26,916 bases of DNA from a virus, in the IMG/VR virus record IMGVR_UViG_3300017917_004706, positions 1 through 26,916 of that record; one strand, written 5' to 3'. The first letter of the stretch is position 1. Each line of letters opens with the position of its first letter. Under the pieces are notes generated by a model. That model had not been told where the DNA came from and searched no databases. It worked only from the letters and a program-made list of their open reading frames with translations. The translations under genes and the position numbers were made by a program. Positions 1 through 6,314 of the stretch are shown here, piece after piece.

Positions 1-315
1 AAGACTAACCCAATCAACGATATTATTGAAGCTAAACCGGTTATGCCCGAAGCAGACCGCAACAACACAAACACACAACAGGTTAAATCGAATGTTCAAG
101 ATAACGATGCAGCCGCTGGAGTTTCTATTGATTCTATTGCTAGGACTCCTGTCGGTTTCAATACTTATTTGATTGCTTTAAATGACGCAGCCTTTTATTC
201 ACCCAAGGAAATTTATCGTAATCAAAAGACAGTTGATAATGTAAGAGCATTAAGGCAATTGGCAAGTGATAGACTCCATCAAGAAATGGTGGATCAACAA
301 TACTTACCGAGGTAA
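1..315 (+). CDS. C-terminal part of a phage protein, probably structural (5'-truncated)
   Basis: The frame is open from the first base of the window, so this is probably the 3' end of a larger gene. An internal ATG at 43 could also start a 90-aa protein, but no good ribosome binding site precedes it. The end has a distinctive block (TPVGFNTYLIALNDAAFY, then KEIYRNQKTVDNVRALRQL, then LHQEMVDQQY). From memory, similar blocks occur at the ends of hypothetical or virion proteins of marine T4-like phages. No enzyme motif is visible. It lies directly upstream of a run of small membrane and coiled-coil genes on the same strand. A structural role is inference. Confidence 0.6.
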   Translation, partial: KTNPINDIIEAKPVMPEADRNNTNTQQVKSNVQDNDAAAGVSIDSIARTPVGFNTYLIALNDAAFYSPKEIYRNQKTVDNVRALRQLASDRLHQEMVDQQYLPR

Positions 316-317
316 AA

Positions 318-971
318 ATGACCGAAGAAATCAAAGATGTTAATAAAAAAATAGATGAGGCTCAGGCAGCAGTTAAAAAATATGCAAGTGCTGATACTGT
401 AATTAGTATTGGCGGGTATGAATTTACTCCAGCAAAACTAATGGTTGCATTCACATTAGTATCATCTATACTAGGTGGATTATATGGGGCATTCGAAGTA
501 TATAAAGATTATGTTGGTATGAAGAAAAAGATAGCTGAATATGTAGCACCTGATCTTACAGAATTTGATAAGCGCTTAGCTTTAATTGAAGAAAATGCTA
601 GCAAGACTCAAAAGGCTGTTCAAGAAGGATCAGATAAAACGGCAGAATATACTCGCGATATTAAAAATGATTTAAAGAATGATATTCGTCGTATAGAAAA
701 GACTGTGGAAGAAGTTGAACGAAGTAATAAAACACAACAACGAGAGATTGATCGTACTGTCGCAGAAGTTAAAACAGAAGTTAGATCAATACAAAAAGCA
801 GCTGATGCTAGCATGAATACTGCTACTAAGGAAATGAATCGCATGGCAGCTGAAAATACTAAAGCTATTGCTGCAAATAACAAAGAGATTGATGCAAAAA
901 TGAAAGCGCTTGAAAAGAAGATAAACGATGATTTAAAGAAGGCTTTAGATAATCCATTAGCAAACAGATGA
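318..971 (+). CDS. Membrane-anchored coiled-coil phage protein
   Basis: This is a 217-aa protein. A hydrophobic segment at about residues 41-64 (from KLMVAFTLVSSILGG) is followed by a long charged helical stretch (about 85-210), rich in Lys, Glu, Asp and Ala and without prolines until the very end, which looks like a coiled coil. The ATG at 318 follows a GAGG ribosome binding site. The stop overlaps the next start by four bases, so the two are probably translationally coupled. Similar proteins (a conserved membrane block with a variable coiled tail) are frequent in marine T4-like phages, function unknown. Envelope-associated or virion-related roles are both possible. Confidence 0.7.
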   Translation: MTEEIKDVNKKIDEAQAAVKKYASADTVISIGGYEFTPAKLMVAFTLVSSILGGLYGAFEVYKDYVGMKKKIAEYVAPDLTEFDKRLALIEENASKTQKAVQEGSDKTAEYTRDIKNDLKNDIRRIEKTVEEVERSNKTQQREIDRTVAEVKTEVRSIQKAADASMNTATKEMNRMAAENTKAIAANNKEIDAKMKALEKKINDDLKKALDNPLANR

Positions 972-1192
972 GTACACCAAAAGAAATTGATTTAGAAAAA
1001 CAACTTGAGGAATGTGTTTGGAATATTAAAAAATTTGAGGAAGATACTACAAAAAAAGCTGTGGTAGAAGTTCCTGGAGCTAAAGTAATTGTTACTAAAG
1101 AAGATAACTGGGATGTAGTAGCAATGATGTTAGTTCTAGTTTTAGGAACCTATACTGGTATTAAATTTATAAACAGATTATTTAAGAGGTAA
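968..1192 (+). CDS. Small single-pass membrane protein
   Basis: This is a 74-aa protein. It has a charged N-terminal part with helix-forming residues, one hydrophobic segment at about 49-67 (VVAMMLVLVLGTYTGIKF), and a short basic tail (NRLFKR) that would stay cytoplasmic. It overlaps the preceding gene by ATGA and is three bases from the following nuclease gene, so it belongs to the same late-type operon. No family is recognised. Its size and topology fit an accessory lysis or membrane protein, but nothing in the sequence proves that. Confidence 0.65.
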   Translation: MSTPKEIDLEKQLEECVWNIKKFEEDTTKKAVVEVPGAKVIVTKEDNWDVVAMMLVLVLGTYTGIKFINRLFKR

Positions 1193-1194
1193 TA

Positions 1195-1620
1195 ATGTAT
1201 ATTTACAGATGCAAAATTAACAAAGTGGTCGATGGTGACACTGTTGAAATAGATCTTGATTTAGGTTTCAACATGATGCTTGTTAACCAAAAGGTTAGAA
1301 TGGCGGGGATAGATACACCAGAATCAAGAACATCTAACAATGAAGAAAAGGTTAGAGGTACTCTTTCTAAGAAAAAACTAGCAGAAAAATTACCTGTTGG
1401 AAGTTGGCAAAGAATTCAAACAATGAGATCAGATGCCAATGATGATAAGTTTGGAAGAATACTAGGTGTGTTTATTTTAGAAGATGGTACTAGTTTAAAT
1501 CAATGGATGATTGATAACAATTATGCTGTGCTATATCAAGGTGAGAATAAAGAATTGGTTCAAGAACAACATCAGTATAATAAACAAAAGCTTATCGAAA
1601 GAGGCGAACTTAAAGGATAA
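1195..1620 (+). CDS. Staphylococcal-nuclease-like (SNase/thermonuclease) endonuclease
   Basis: The 141-aa protein is an almost bare SNase OB-fold domain. Its start VVDGDTVEIDLDL matches the first beta strands with the calcium-binding Asp. RMAGIDTPESR gives the Arg and DTPE segment of the active site, and DKFGRILGVF supplies the second catalytic Arg. The Glu expected after DTPE falls in NNEEKVRG. Family members hydrolyse DNA and RNA, calcium-dependently. There is no signal peptide, so a cytoplasmic role (host DNA or RNA breakdown, or packaging-related cleavage) is more likely than secretion. The ATG follows AGAGG with a suitable gap, three bases after the previous stop. Confidence 0.88.
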   Translation: MYIYRCKINKVVDGDTVEIDLDLGFNMMLVNQKVRMAGIDTPESRTSNNEEKVRGTLSKKKLAEKLPVGSWQRIQTMRSDANDDKFGRILGVFILEDGTSLNQWMIDNNYAVLYQGENKELVQEQHQYNKQKLIERGELKG

Positions 1621-1625
1621 TTAAT

Positions 1626-1799
1626 ATGGAAGGTCTTGCTGACGCATTAGGAAAACTATGGTTTTTGGGTGCAGGTATTGTAGCTATAGCTGCCTATGCA
1701 GTAACCTTAAAAGTGAGACTAGATTATTTAGAAAAGAACTATGACAAACAAATAACTGCTTTATGGGATGCAGTAAATAGATTGAACAAAGAAAGATAA
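1626..1799 (+). CDS. 57-aa membrane protein
   Basis: A short reading frame starts five bases after the nuclease stop. The product begins MEGLADALGKLWFLG, has one hydrophobic segment (about residues 11-29) and a charged helical tail (RLDYLEKNYDKQ) of the kind seen in small phage spanin-like or holin-accessory proteins. Its stop codon (1797-1799) is immediately followed by the convergent stop of the cyclase gene at 1800, so the two transcription units meet with no spacer. Function unknown. Support is the open frame, operon spacing and clear topology. Confidence 0.6.
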   Translation: MEGLADALGKLWFLGAGIVAIAAYAVTLKVRLDYLEKNYDKQITALWDAVNRLNKER

Positions 1800-3035
1800 T
1801 TATTGTCTCATTCTATTTTCATCTATAAATTTTATTTCATCAACCAAAGCATCGCCATCTGTTTTAAAATTATTGAAATCACTTTTACTAATTTTCTTAT
1901 TAAGATCTTCTAGAAGTTTTTGTGCTTCCTTGTCATGTTCTGCTCTAGCAGCATATAGCCATCTAAACGCATTCTTGTTGTCGCCTATCTGTAGATAGTA
2001 TTTACCAAGACTAATCATAGCTGGGACCTTTCGTTTCATTGCACTTTCTTTGAGATCCCCTATTACACTTTCTATTTCACTATTACTACTATGTGGGTCA
2101 CTAAAAACCATCATTGCTAATCTATAACTGGCCTGCTCATTTACCTTAGCAGCAGTACGCAAAAATTGCATAGCAAGACTTTTGCTTTCTACCTCCACTA
2201 AATTAGCAATCTTTAATGCAAGTTCACTATTAACCTTTTGACAGAATTCTCTAAACGCGGCTAATACATAGGGTTTTAATTCACCGGGAATTAAATTCTT
2301 TTGAAGCATATTGATAAGTTCATCTAATGCATTACTATCTTGTTTACTTACTCTCCACATCAAAATTCTAGTAGCTGGACCGTATTTTCCGTCATGTTTG
2401 AATGTCATAGCATCATTTAAACTTCTATTACGAGCTGCTTGATCATTAACTATTGCAGCAACTAATTCACCATGCGATTTGCTTTGTGAAACTGTAGAAA
2501 CCTTTTTATTCACTTTACTTAGATTTGGATTAGATTCACACCCGGGTATTTCTACACTCCAAATTTCCATTGGTTCTACATTTTTAAATTCTTGAACACC
2601 ACGACTTATAAACTTATAATCTTTAATTTTCGGACTGACTAATCTATAAACAGTGTCAGTCATTGTTACTCCGCCATAGTCAGCAAGGCTCTCTGTTCGA
2701 GCAGCTAAATTGACAGCATCGCCCATAAGATTAGTACCATAAATCCATACCTCACCCATGTGCATGCCTACACGCCAGCGCATACCATTGTTTAATTTTT
2801 TCATACGTGCTTGCATCTCTATACCAAAACGTACTGCATCCACCGCACTGGCAAACTCAATGAGTACGCTGTCTCCTCCTGTATTGAATAGACGACCTTT
2901 ACTGGCAGCTATTAAGGGATCAATAACAGCGCGGCAAGCATCTAACTTGGCTAGTGTTCCTGCCTCATCTTTTTGCATTAGTGCACTATAACCAATAACA
3001 TCACTACAAATTATTGTAGCTAATTTAGTTTCCAT
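1800..3035 (-). CDS. Class III adenylate/guanylate-type nucleotide cyclase with C-terminal Sel1/TPR-like helices
   Basis: The protein is about 411 aa from the ATG at 3035, which I prefer because the cyclase domain begins there (METKLATIICSDVIGYSALM) and GGGAAG lies upstream. Residues 1-165 form a class III cyclase domain. The two metal Asp are D12 and D55 (in NTGGDSVLIEF), and the transition-state pair N109/R113 is in GDAVNLAAR. The base-specifying Lys position holds N51, and the partner Asp/Thr position appears to be N102, both unusual. Residues about 210-400 are helical and look like Sel1/TPR repeats (AMISLGKYYLQIGD, AFRWLYAARAEHDKEA). The overall form resembles rhizobial-type soluble cyclases. 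It overlaps the upstream membrane gene by 11 bases. Phage-encoded class III cyclases are rare, so cAMP, cGMP or another cyclic nucleotide as product is open. Confidence 0.88.
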   Translation of the reverse strand: METKLATIICSDVIGYSALMQKDEAGTLAKLDACRAVIDPLIAASKGRLFNTGGDSVLIEFASAVDAVRFGIEMQARMKKLNNGMRWRVGMHMGEVWIYGTNLMGDAVNLAARTESLADYGGVTMTDTVYRLVSPKIKDYKFISRGVQEFKNVEPMEIWSVEIPGCESNPNLSKVNKKVSTVSQSKSHGELVAAIVNDQAARNRSLNDAMTFKHDGKYGPATRILMWRVSKQDSNALDELINMLQKNLIPGELKPYVLAAFREFCQKVNSELALKIANLVEVESKSLAMQFLRTAAKVNEQASYRLAMMVFSDPHSSNSEIESVIGDLKESAMKRKVPAMISLGKYYLQIGDNKNAFRWLYAARAEHDKEAQKLLEDLNKKISKSDFNNFKTDGDALVDEIKFIDENRMRQ

Positions 3036-3468
3036 TTGTTTCTTCCCTGCGCCAATTATAATCTGGATAGCATTGCCTTGGAGCAATTTTCTTATCTATC
3101 GTGATTACCCAAATATATTCGCACATTCTTTTAATAATTTCAGTATTAGCTTGTATTCTTTTATCTAATACTTTAATATTATTTTCAAGAGTAAGATTAT
3201 GTTCCTCTAATTTTTTAATAAGAACACTTTGTTTTTCTAATTGAGTTTCTAAAAGAACTGTTGAATTATTTACCTGAGGAGTTTGTATTTTAATTTCTTG
3301 CACTTCATTGTTAGATTTAAATACTATAGATAAATATAAAATTAAAGCAGTACAAATTAAAATCAAAATGGTAAAATTAAGAGGATTAAATCTTATCCAA
3401 TTCAAAACTATTTGATATTTAGATGCTTTCAAGTTTTTTGAAGCACGAGCACTTGGTTGTCTAGGCAT
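3025..3468 (-). CDS. Membrane-anchored coiled-coil protein, partner gene of the cyclase
   Basis: This is a 147-aa protein. It has a basic N terminus (MPRQPSARASKNLKASK), one transmembrane segment at about 32-49 (NFTILILICTALILYLSI), then a heptad-like charged region (about 70-112) and a short tail with two Cys. The positive-inside rule places the N terminus in the cytoplasm and the coil in the periplasm. No family is recognised. It is the first gene of a two-gene minus-strand unit with the cyclase (11-base overlap), and it starts 35 bases after a TATAAATA motif. A role linked to the cyclase is an inference from gene order. Confidence 0.65.
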   Translation of the reverse strand: MPRQPSARASKNLKASKYQIVLNWIRFNPLNFTILILICTALILYLSIVFKSNNEVQEIKIQTPQVNNSTVLLETQLEKQSVLIKKLEEHNLTLENNIKVLDKRIQANTEIIKRMCEYIWVITIDKKIAPRQCYPDYNWRREETNGN

Positions 3469-3482
3469 ATGTAATCCATTTC

Positions 3483-3490
3483 TATAAATA
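3483..3490 (+). promoter_or_regulatory. T4-type late promoter motif (plus direction)
   Basis: An exact TATAAATA, the T4 late promoter core, lies 25 bases before the start at 3516 in a non-coding gap. It is half of a perfect 10-bp inverted repeat with 3503-3512 (TCTATAAATA against TATTTATAGA). Late transcription in T4-like phages needs the sliding clamp, which is encoded in this window. AT-richness makes chance matches possible, but placement at the divergence point supports it. Confidence 0.6.
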
Positions 3491-3502
3491 TTTAGACACG
3501 AT

Positions 3503-3510
3503 TATTTATA
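3503..3510 (-). promoter_or_regulatory. T4-type late promoter motif (minus direction)
   Basis: An exact TATAAATA on the minus strand lies 34 bases upstream of the start at 3468, where it would drive the membrane protein and cyclase genes. It faces the plus-strand copy at 3483-3490, so the two predicted start sites (about 6 bases beyond each core) almost coincide near 3496. Confidence 0.6.
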
Positions 3511-3515
3511 GAAAA

Positions 3516-3899
3516 ATGATAGACTGGACAAATTTAAATAAAGCACAATTTGCTATGAGCACGTTGCTTATAATTGTGGTAGGATTTCTATTACTTTTAC
3601 TTTGGATTTGGCACAGGAATAGCGATAGTAATATAGACCTAAAAGATTTAATATGTTCCAGAGGGAAAATTGATGAAAAGAAATTCGTAAGATTTGGTGC
3701 TTGGATCGTAAGTACCTGGGGTTTCGTTTATTTGATTGTCGAAGAAAGATTTAGCGAGTGGTATTTTATGGGATACATGGCTGCTTGGGTTAGCAATGCT
3801 ATTCTTGACAAATACTTAAATAAACCTAAGGAGGACTTTAATGACCGATACGAAGGAACAGAAACCATTAACCCGAAGCGAACGCGAAGCAAAGATTAA
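3516..3899 (+). CDS. Membrane protein, possibly holin-like
   Basis: This is a 127-aa protein. A strong hydrophobic segment occurs at about 13-32 (STLLIIVVGFLLLLLWIW), followed by a charged linker and a second amphipathic or hydrophobic region (about 58-95, including FGAWIVSTWGFVYLIVEE and WYFMGYMAAWV). The WYF-YMAAW block resembles small phage membrane proteins that I associate with holin-like families, but I cannot confirm this. The tail runs 59 bases into the next gene, whose own ribosome binding site lies inside this frame. It is the first gene after the late promoter motif. The ribosome binding site is weak. Confidence 0.65.
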   Translation: MIDWTNLNKAQFAMSTLLIIVVGFLLLLLWIWHRNSDSNIDLKDLICSRGKIDEKKFVRFGAWIVSTWGFVYLIVEERFSEWYFMGYMAAWVSNAILDKYLNKPKEDFNDRYEGTETINPKRTRSKD

Positions 3900-4377
3900 A
3901 GATAAGGCAGGATTTATAATCGTTTTTTTAGCTGCTGTTCTGGCCATCAATACTATGCTCGGGGGAAGTAATTCTAGCAAGATTCAAAATAATACTATTC
4001 AAGCAAATAATATGTGGGCTTGGTATCAAGCTAAAAATGTGCGAGGAGTATTATATGAAATAAGTGCTGCTGAAGCTAGTAAGCCAGAGAATAAAGATAA
4101 ATTTTTGGCCGAAGCAAAACGCATGAGTGATGACAAAAAAGAAATCATGGAGAAAGCTAAAGCATTAGAAGCAGAAAGAGATGCTGCCAAATTAAAGTCT
4201 CCTTGGTTTACATGGGGAGGTTCTACATTACAGATTGCAATTGTTTTATTAACAGCTAGTATTCTTGCAGTCAGTATGCCAATGTTTTACATTAGTACTG
4301 TGGTCGGCACCATTGGTTCATTACTAGTTAGTCAAGCTATATGGATGTGGATACCATGGTTAAATCAATTACTTTAA
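3841..4377 (+). CDS. DUF4337-like membrane protein
   Basis: This is a 178-aa protein with a hydrophobic segment at about 24-41, then a helical soluble region and two C-terminal hydrophobic segments (about 124-145 and 148-172). The block QANNMWAWYQAKNVRG is typical of the DUF4337 family as I remember it. That family is widespread in bacteria and has no known function. The ATG is preceded by a strong AAGGAGG at good spacing, which decides the start despite the 59-base overlap with the previous gene. It probably sits in the inner membrane with a central coil. Confidence 0.75.
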   Translation: MTDTKEQKPLTRSEREAKIKDKAGFIIVFLAAVLAINTMLGGSNSSKIQNNTIQANNMWAWYQAKNVRGVLYEISAAEASKPENKDKFLAEAKRMSDDKKEIMEKAKALEAERDAAKLKSPWFTWGGSTLQIAIVLLTASILAVSMPMFYISTVVGTIGSLLVSQAIWMWIPWLNQLL

Positions 4378-4580
4378 TTATATTAACTTTATTCCTATTT
4401 AGCTGCGACGCGAGATATAGATATCCGTGTCAAAATCCAGATAATTGGGATAAAGATTATTGCAAAAAACCTTATTGCGAGGTTTCTAGAGATTGCCCTG
4501 AACATATTTTTAAAGGACAAGAGGGAGTTGCGTCTTTCACAAGTCCAAGTAAATGTGAACAGTGTAAAGGAGGCAAATAA
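4356..4580 (+). CDS. Small Cys-rich lipoprotein
   Basis: About 74 aa from the ATG at 4356. An in-frame ATG at 4341 would add five residues in front of the signal sequence and is less likely. The N terminus is a lipoprotein signal: basic MVKS, hydrophobic ITLIILTLFLF, then SCDA with the lipobox Cys. The mature part has seven further Cys (PCQNPDNWDKDYCKKPYCE, RDCPEH, CEQCKGG), which suggests disulfides or metal binding outside the cytoplasm. From memory, small proteins with the NWDKxxCxxPxCE pattern occur in marine T4-like phages, function unknown. It overlaps both neighbours. Confidence 0.7.
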   Translation: MVKSITLIILTLFLFSCDARYRYPCQNPDNWDKDYCKKPYCEVSRDCPEHIFKGQEGVASFTSPSKCEQCKGGK

Positions 4581-5197
4581 TGGGTATAAAGGATATGTTT
4601 AAGGACCCTAATATTAACGATAACACACCAAAACAAGTCATGGCACCATTACCAATTAAGAAAGCACCTTCTTCGCTACCCCCTAAAAAGGATGATCATA
4701 AAGGTGAGAAACCTTCTAAACCCGGAGAGAGGTATACTGAAAATGAACTCATGGTTCGGCTTAAATTCTTTATCGGAGTCTGCTTGGCGCTCACTCTTAT
4801 TGGCATTGTTTTTACTGTTCTTTACAGTATCATGTTTGTCACACAACCTTTGAATGCCATAAGCCCAATAGATCAAAAATTCTTTGAATTAATAATTCCT
4901 GTTGCCACATTCTTATGTGGCACTTTATCAGGTATTATGCTTGCAGGATCAGGTAAAGAAGCAGCAATGGCAGGCGCAGCTGCTCAGGCTAATGCAATGA
5001 ATGGATTAAATAAACCCCCAGGTGGCCCAAGACCATTAGGGCCTGCACCATTATCATCGGGAGGGATGGGACCTATAAGCCCAATGAATGATATGGGACC
5101 CGACCCTGATCCAATGCCGAGCCCAATGGTTAGCTCACCTTCAACAGGAGTAAGACCAATTGGAAAACCGGCAATTAGACCAATTAGCGCTGATTGA
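4580..5197 (+). CDS. Proline/glycine-rich membrane protein
   Basis: This is a 205-aa protein whose start overlaps the previous stop (TAATG). Residues 1-55 are polar with several prolines. Two hydrophobic segments follow (about 64-89 and 107-128), then a Gly/Ala patch (GKEAAMAGAAAQANAM) and a low-complexity tail rich in Pro, Gly, Met and Ser with repeated GPxP/PMxP elements (about 148-205). No family is recognised. The flexible tail may be an interaction arm. It is the last gene of the plus-strand unit and is followed by a stem-loop terminator. Confidence 0.65.
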   Translation: MGIKDMFKDPNINDNTPKQVMAPLPIKKAPSSLPPKKDDHKGEKPSKPGERYTENELMVRLKFFIGVCLALTLIGIVFTVLYSIMFVTQPLNAISPIDQKFFELIIPVATFLCGTLSGIMLAGSGKEAAMAGAAAQANAMNGLNKPPGGPRPLGPAPLSSGGMGPISPMNDMGPDPDPMPSPMVSSPSTGVRPIGKPAIRPISAD

Positions 5198-5206
5198 TAT
5201 TGTTAT

Positions 5207-5246
5207 AGCGTACTGGATTATTATCTGGTACGCTCCATATTTTTTT
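5207..5246 (+). terminator. Rho-independent terminator after the plus-strand operon
   Basis: A perfect 7-bp stem AGCGTAC/GTACGCT (5207-5213 with 5228-5234) has a 14-base loop and is followed by CCATA and a run of seven T (5240-5246). It lies 10 bases after the last plus-strand stop and before the convergent minus-strand tRNA. Confidence 0.7.
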
Positions 5247-5262
5247 ATGGGCAATAAAGACA

Positions 5263-5281
5263 TTGCAGAATCTATCTGCAA
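5263..5281 (-). terminator. Stem-loop after the tRNA, possible end of the long minus-strand transcript
   Basis: A perfect 7-bp stem TTGCAGA/TCTGCAA has a 5-base loop. On the minus strand it lies just downstream of the tRNA 3' end and is followed by only a weak T-rich stretch (TGTCTTTATTG). It may help tRNA 3' processing or termination. The poor T tract keeps confidence low. Confidence 0.35.
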
Positions 5282-5288
5282 AAAGTGA

Positions 5289-5363
5289 TGGAAGCGGGGG
5301 AAGGATTCGCACCTCCGACCTGTGGATTATGAGTCCACCGTTCTCCTACTGAACTACCCCGCA
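5289..5363 (-). tRNA. tRNA with anticodon CAT (Met or Ile2), CCA encoded
   Basis: A full cloverleaf can be drawn. The acceptor stem is GCGGGG/CCCCGC plus an unpaired T1:T72. The D arm is GTTC-AGTAGGA-GAAC, the anticodon arm GTGGA-CTCATAA-TCCAC (anticodon CAT at 5331-5329), the variable loop AGGTC, and the T arm GGAGG-TGCGAAT-CCTTC. The discriminator is T, and CCA is encoded at 5291-5289. The 1:72 mismatch recalls initiator tRNA, but the anticodon stem lacks the three consecutive G-C pairs of initiators. CAT could also be modified to read AUA (Ile2). The tRNA lies at the distal end of the minus-strand operon. Confidence 0.88.
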
Positions 5364-5368
5364 TTTGA

Positions 5369-5482
5369 TCATTTACCTTGACCTCTATATTTTTTATAGG
5401 ATCTTTTATAATGCTTGTTCATGGTAGCAGTTTTACTACCATTCTGTCTAGTTTTCTTCTCAATAGTTTTGAGTTTTTTCAT
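5369..5482 (-). CDS. 37-aa highly basic small protein
   Basis: A short frame begins MKKLKTIEKKTRQNGSK and ends YKKYRGQGK, with about 40 percent Lys plus Arg. It overlaps the end of the upstream gene by 23 bases. The start is decided by an AGGAGG six bases before the ATG at 5482, one of the best ribosome binding sites in the region. The composition suggests a nucleic-acid or ribosome binder. I recall similar YRGQG endings in tiny hypothetical proteins of marine T4-like phages. The stop is six bases before the tRNA. Confidence 0.6.
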   Translation of the reverse strand: MKKLKTIEKKTRQNGSKTATMNKHYKRSYKKYRGQGK

Positions 5483-5768
5483 TCATTTCCTCCTCAGTAA
5501 GACTTGGATCAATTCCTTGATTCTTTATCCCAGCTTTATATGATATATCTGTAAACTTCTTATCACTGTTTGTAATGGTTCTTTTATTACATTGATTACA
5601 AATAGAATAATAAAATTTATGTTTTACTGGACCACCCACCCATTTATAGTTAGTTTCTTTAACTTCATAATAATTGACTAACTTATCCTTACATAAACTA
5701 GGGTTGCAGGTAGGTAATAATGTCTCAGGATCTAAATATATTACCGGCCCGTGTGAATTCTTTTTCAT
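5460..5768 (-). CDS. Hypothetical protein with two Cys pairs
   Basis: This is a 102-aa soluble protein. Cys residues at about 16 and 21 (CNPSLC) and a CxxC at about 57-60 (ICNQCNKR) could form a zinc-ribbon-like site, with aromatic-rich strands between them (YYEVKETNYKWVGGPVKHKFYY). The C terminus is acidic and helical. No family is recognised. It lies between the Sm-like protein gene (one base away) and the 37-aa basic protein that overlaps its end. Confidence 0.65.
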   Translation of the reverse strand: MKKNSHGPVIYLDPETLLPTCNPSLCKDKLVNYYEVKETNYKWVGGPVKHKFYYSICNQCNKRTITNSDKKFTDISYKAGIKNQGIDPSLTEEEMNEKTQNY

Positions 5769-5769
5769 A

Positions 5770-6048
5770 TTAAATCAATTGAATACCCGATCCAAAGACT
5801 TTATTGTAATTATTATATAGTTCTTCGGCAGGGTCAGCTTCCCAAACAATTTTATCTTTTTTAACTTCAATCTTGTGATTCTTAGTATAGCCGGCATATG
5901 GAAGTAATCCCATACGATGCTCTTGCATTGTAGACTGACCCGGTAAAATAATGACAGCACAGGGTTGATCAATAAGATAATAATCACCTTTATCTGTAAC
6001 GTCCCCTACTACTTCCTCAGTAGTAATGAGTTTTACAATCTTAATCAT
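5770..6048 (-). CDS. Sm-like small beta-barrel protein of marine T4-like phages
   Basis: This is a 92-aa protein. It starts MIKIVKLITTEEVVGDVTD, typical of a five-stranded Sm/Hfq-like barrel (a strand with Gly, then E-VVG-V). It continues with DQPCAVIILPGQ and MGLLPYAGYTKNHKIEVKKDKIVW, and ends in a helix ELYNNYNKVFGSG. This matches a family I know from cyanophages and marine metagenomes with a solved Sm-like fold and unproven function; RNA binding is a reasonable inference. The start overlaps the upstream gene by eight bases. Confidence 0.78.
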   Translation of the reverse strand: MIKIVKLITTEEVVGDVTDKGDYYLIDQPCAVIILPGQSTMQEHRMGLLPYAGYTKNHKIEVKKDKIVWEADPAEELYNNYNKVFGSGIQLI

Positions 6049-6250
6049 AAAACATCTCCAAGTATTGACAAGCTTCTAACTCATCTTCAAAAATTCTTAA
6101 TGAAAAATCATCATTTAAAAAATTAAAAGCACAAACAATGATTTGATTATCTAGGGAACTAATTTTTAATAACCAGTTCCCTAGTCTGATAACATCTAAA
6201 CTACAGTATTTACCTGTTGTTTTTAATGTATTCTTGTACTTCACGATCAA
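6041..6250 (-). CDS. Hypothetical 69-aa protein
   Basis: A short soluble protein with alternating hydrophobic strands (CSLDVIRLGNWLLKISS, QIIVCAFNFL) and a C-terminal acidic helix (EDELEACQYLEMFYD). No motif or family is recognised. It overlaps the Sm-like gene by eight bases and its upstream neighbour by about 40 bases, fitting this chain of tiny overlapping genes. Confidence 0.55.
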   Translation of the reverse strand: MIVKYKNTLKTTGKYCSLDVIRLGNWLLKISSLDNQIIVCAFNFLNDDFSLRIFEDELEACQYLEMFYD

Positions 6251-6314
6251 CTCGCATTCTACGACCCTCAGCCATAGCTTCTAAAACATCCCAAATTTTT
6301 CTTAGAATTTTCAT
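6210..6314 (-). CDS. 34-aa basic small protein
   Basis: The frame begins MKILRKIWDVLEAMAEGRRM and ends EYIKNNR, an amphipathic basic helix. The ATG at 6314 shares ATGA with the stop of the upstream 50-aa gene and is preceded by AAGGGGG. It overlaps the downstream 69-aa gene in another frame. No family is recognised. The coupling, ribosome binding site and helix pattern support it as real. Confidence 0.5.
   Translation of the reverse strand: MKILRKIWDVLEAMAEGRRMRVDREVQEYIKNNR

Noticed and set aside
620-883. Minus-strand open frame opposite the coiled-coil gene
   Set aside because: It is the antisense shadow of a Lys/Glu-rich helix, with biased composition and no ribosome binding site.
3036-3086. 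Longer start of the cyclase at 3086
   Set aside because: It would add 17 residues with no domain match and overlap the membrane gene more deeply. ATG 3035 has a ribosome binding site and begins the domain.
5775-5987. 70-aa frame overlapping the Sm-like gene in another frame
   Set aside because: The Sm-like frame has family support. The alternative has no motif and lies wholly inside it.
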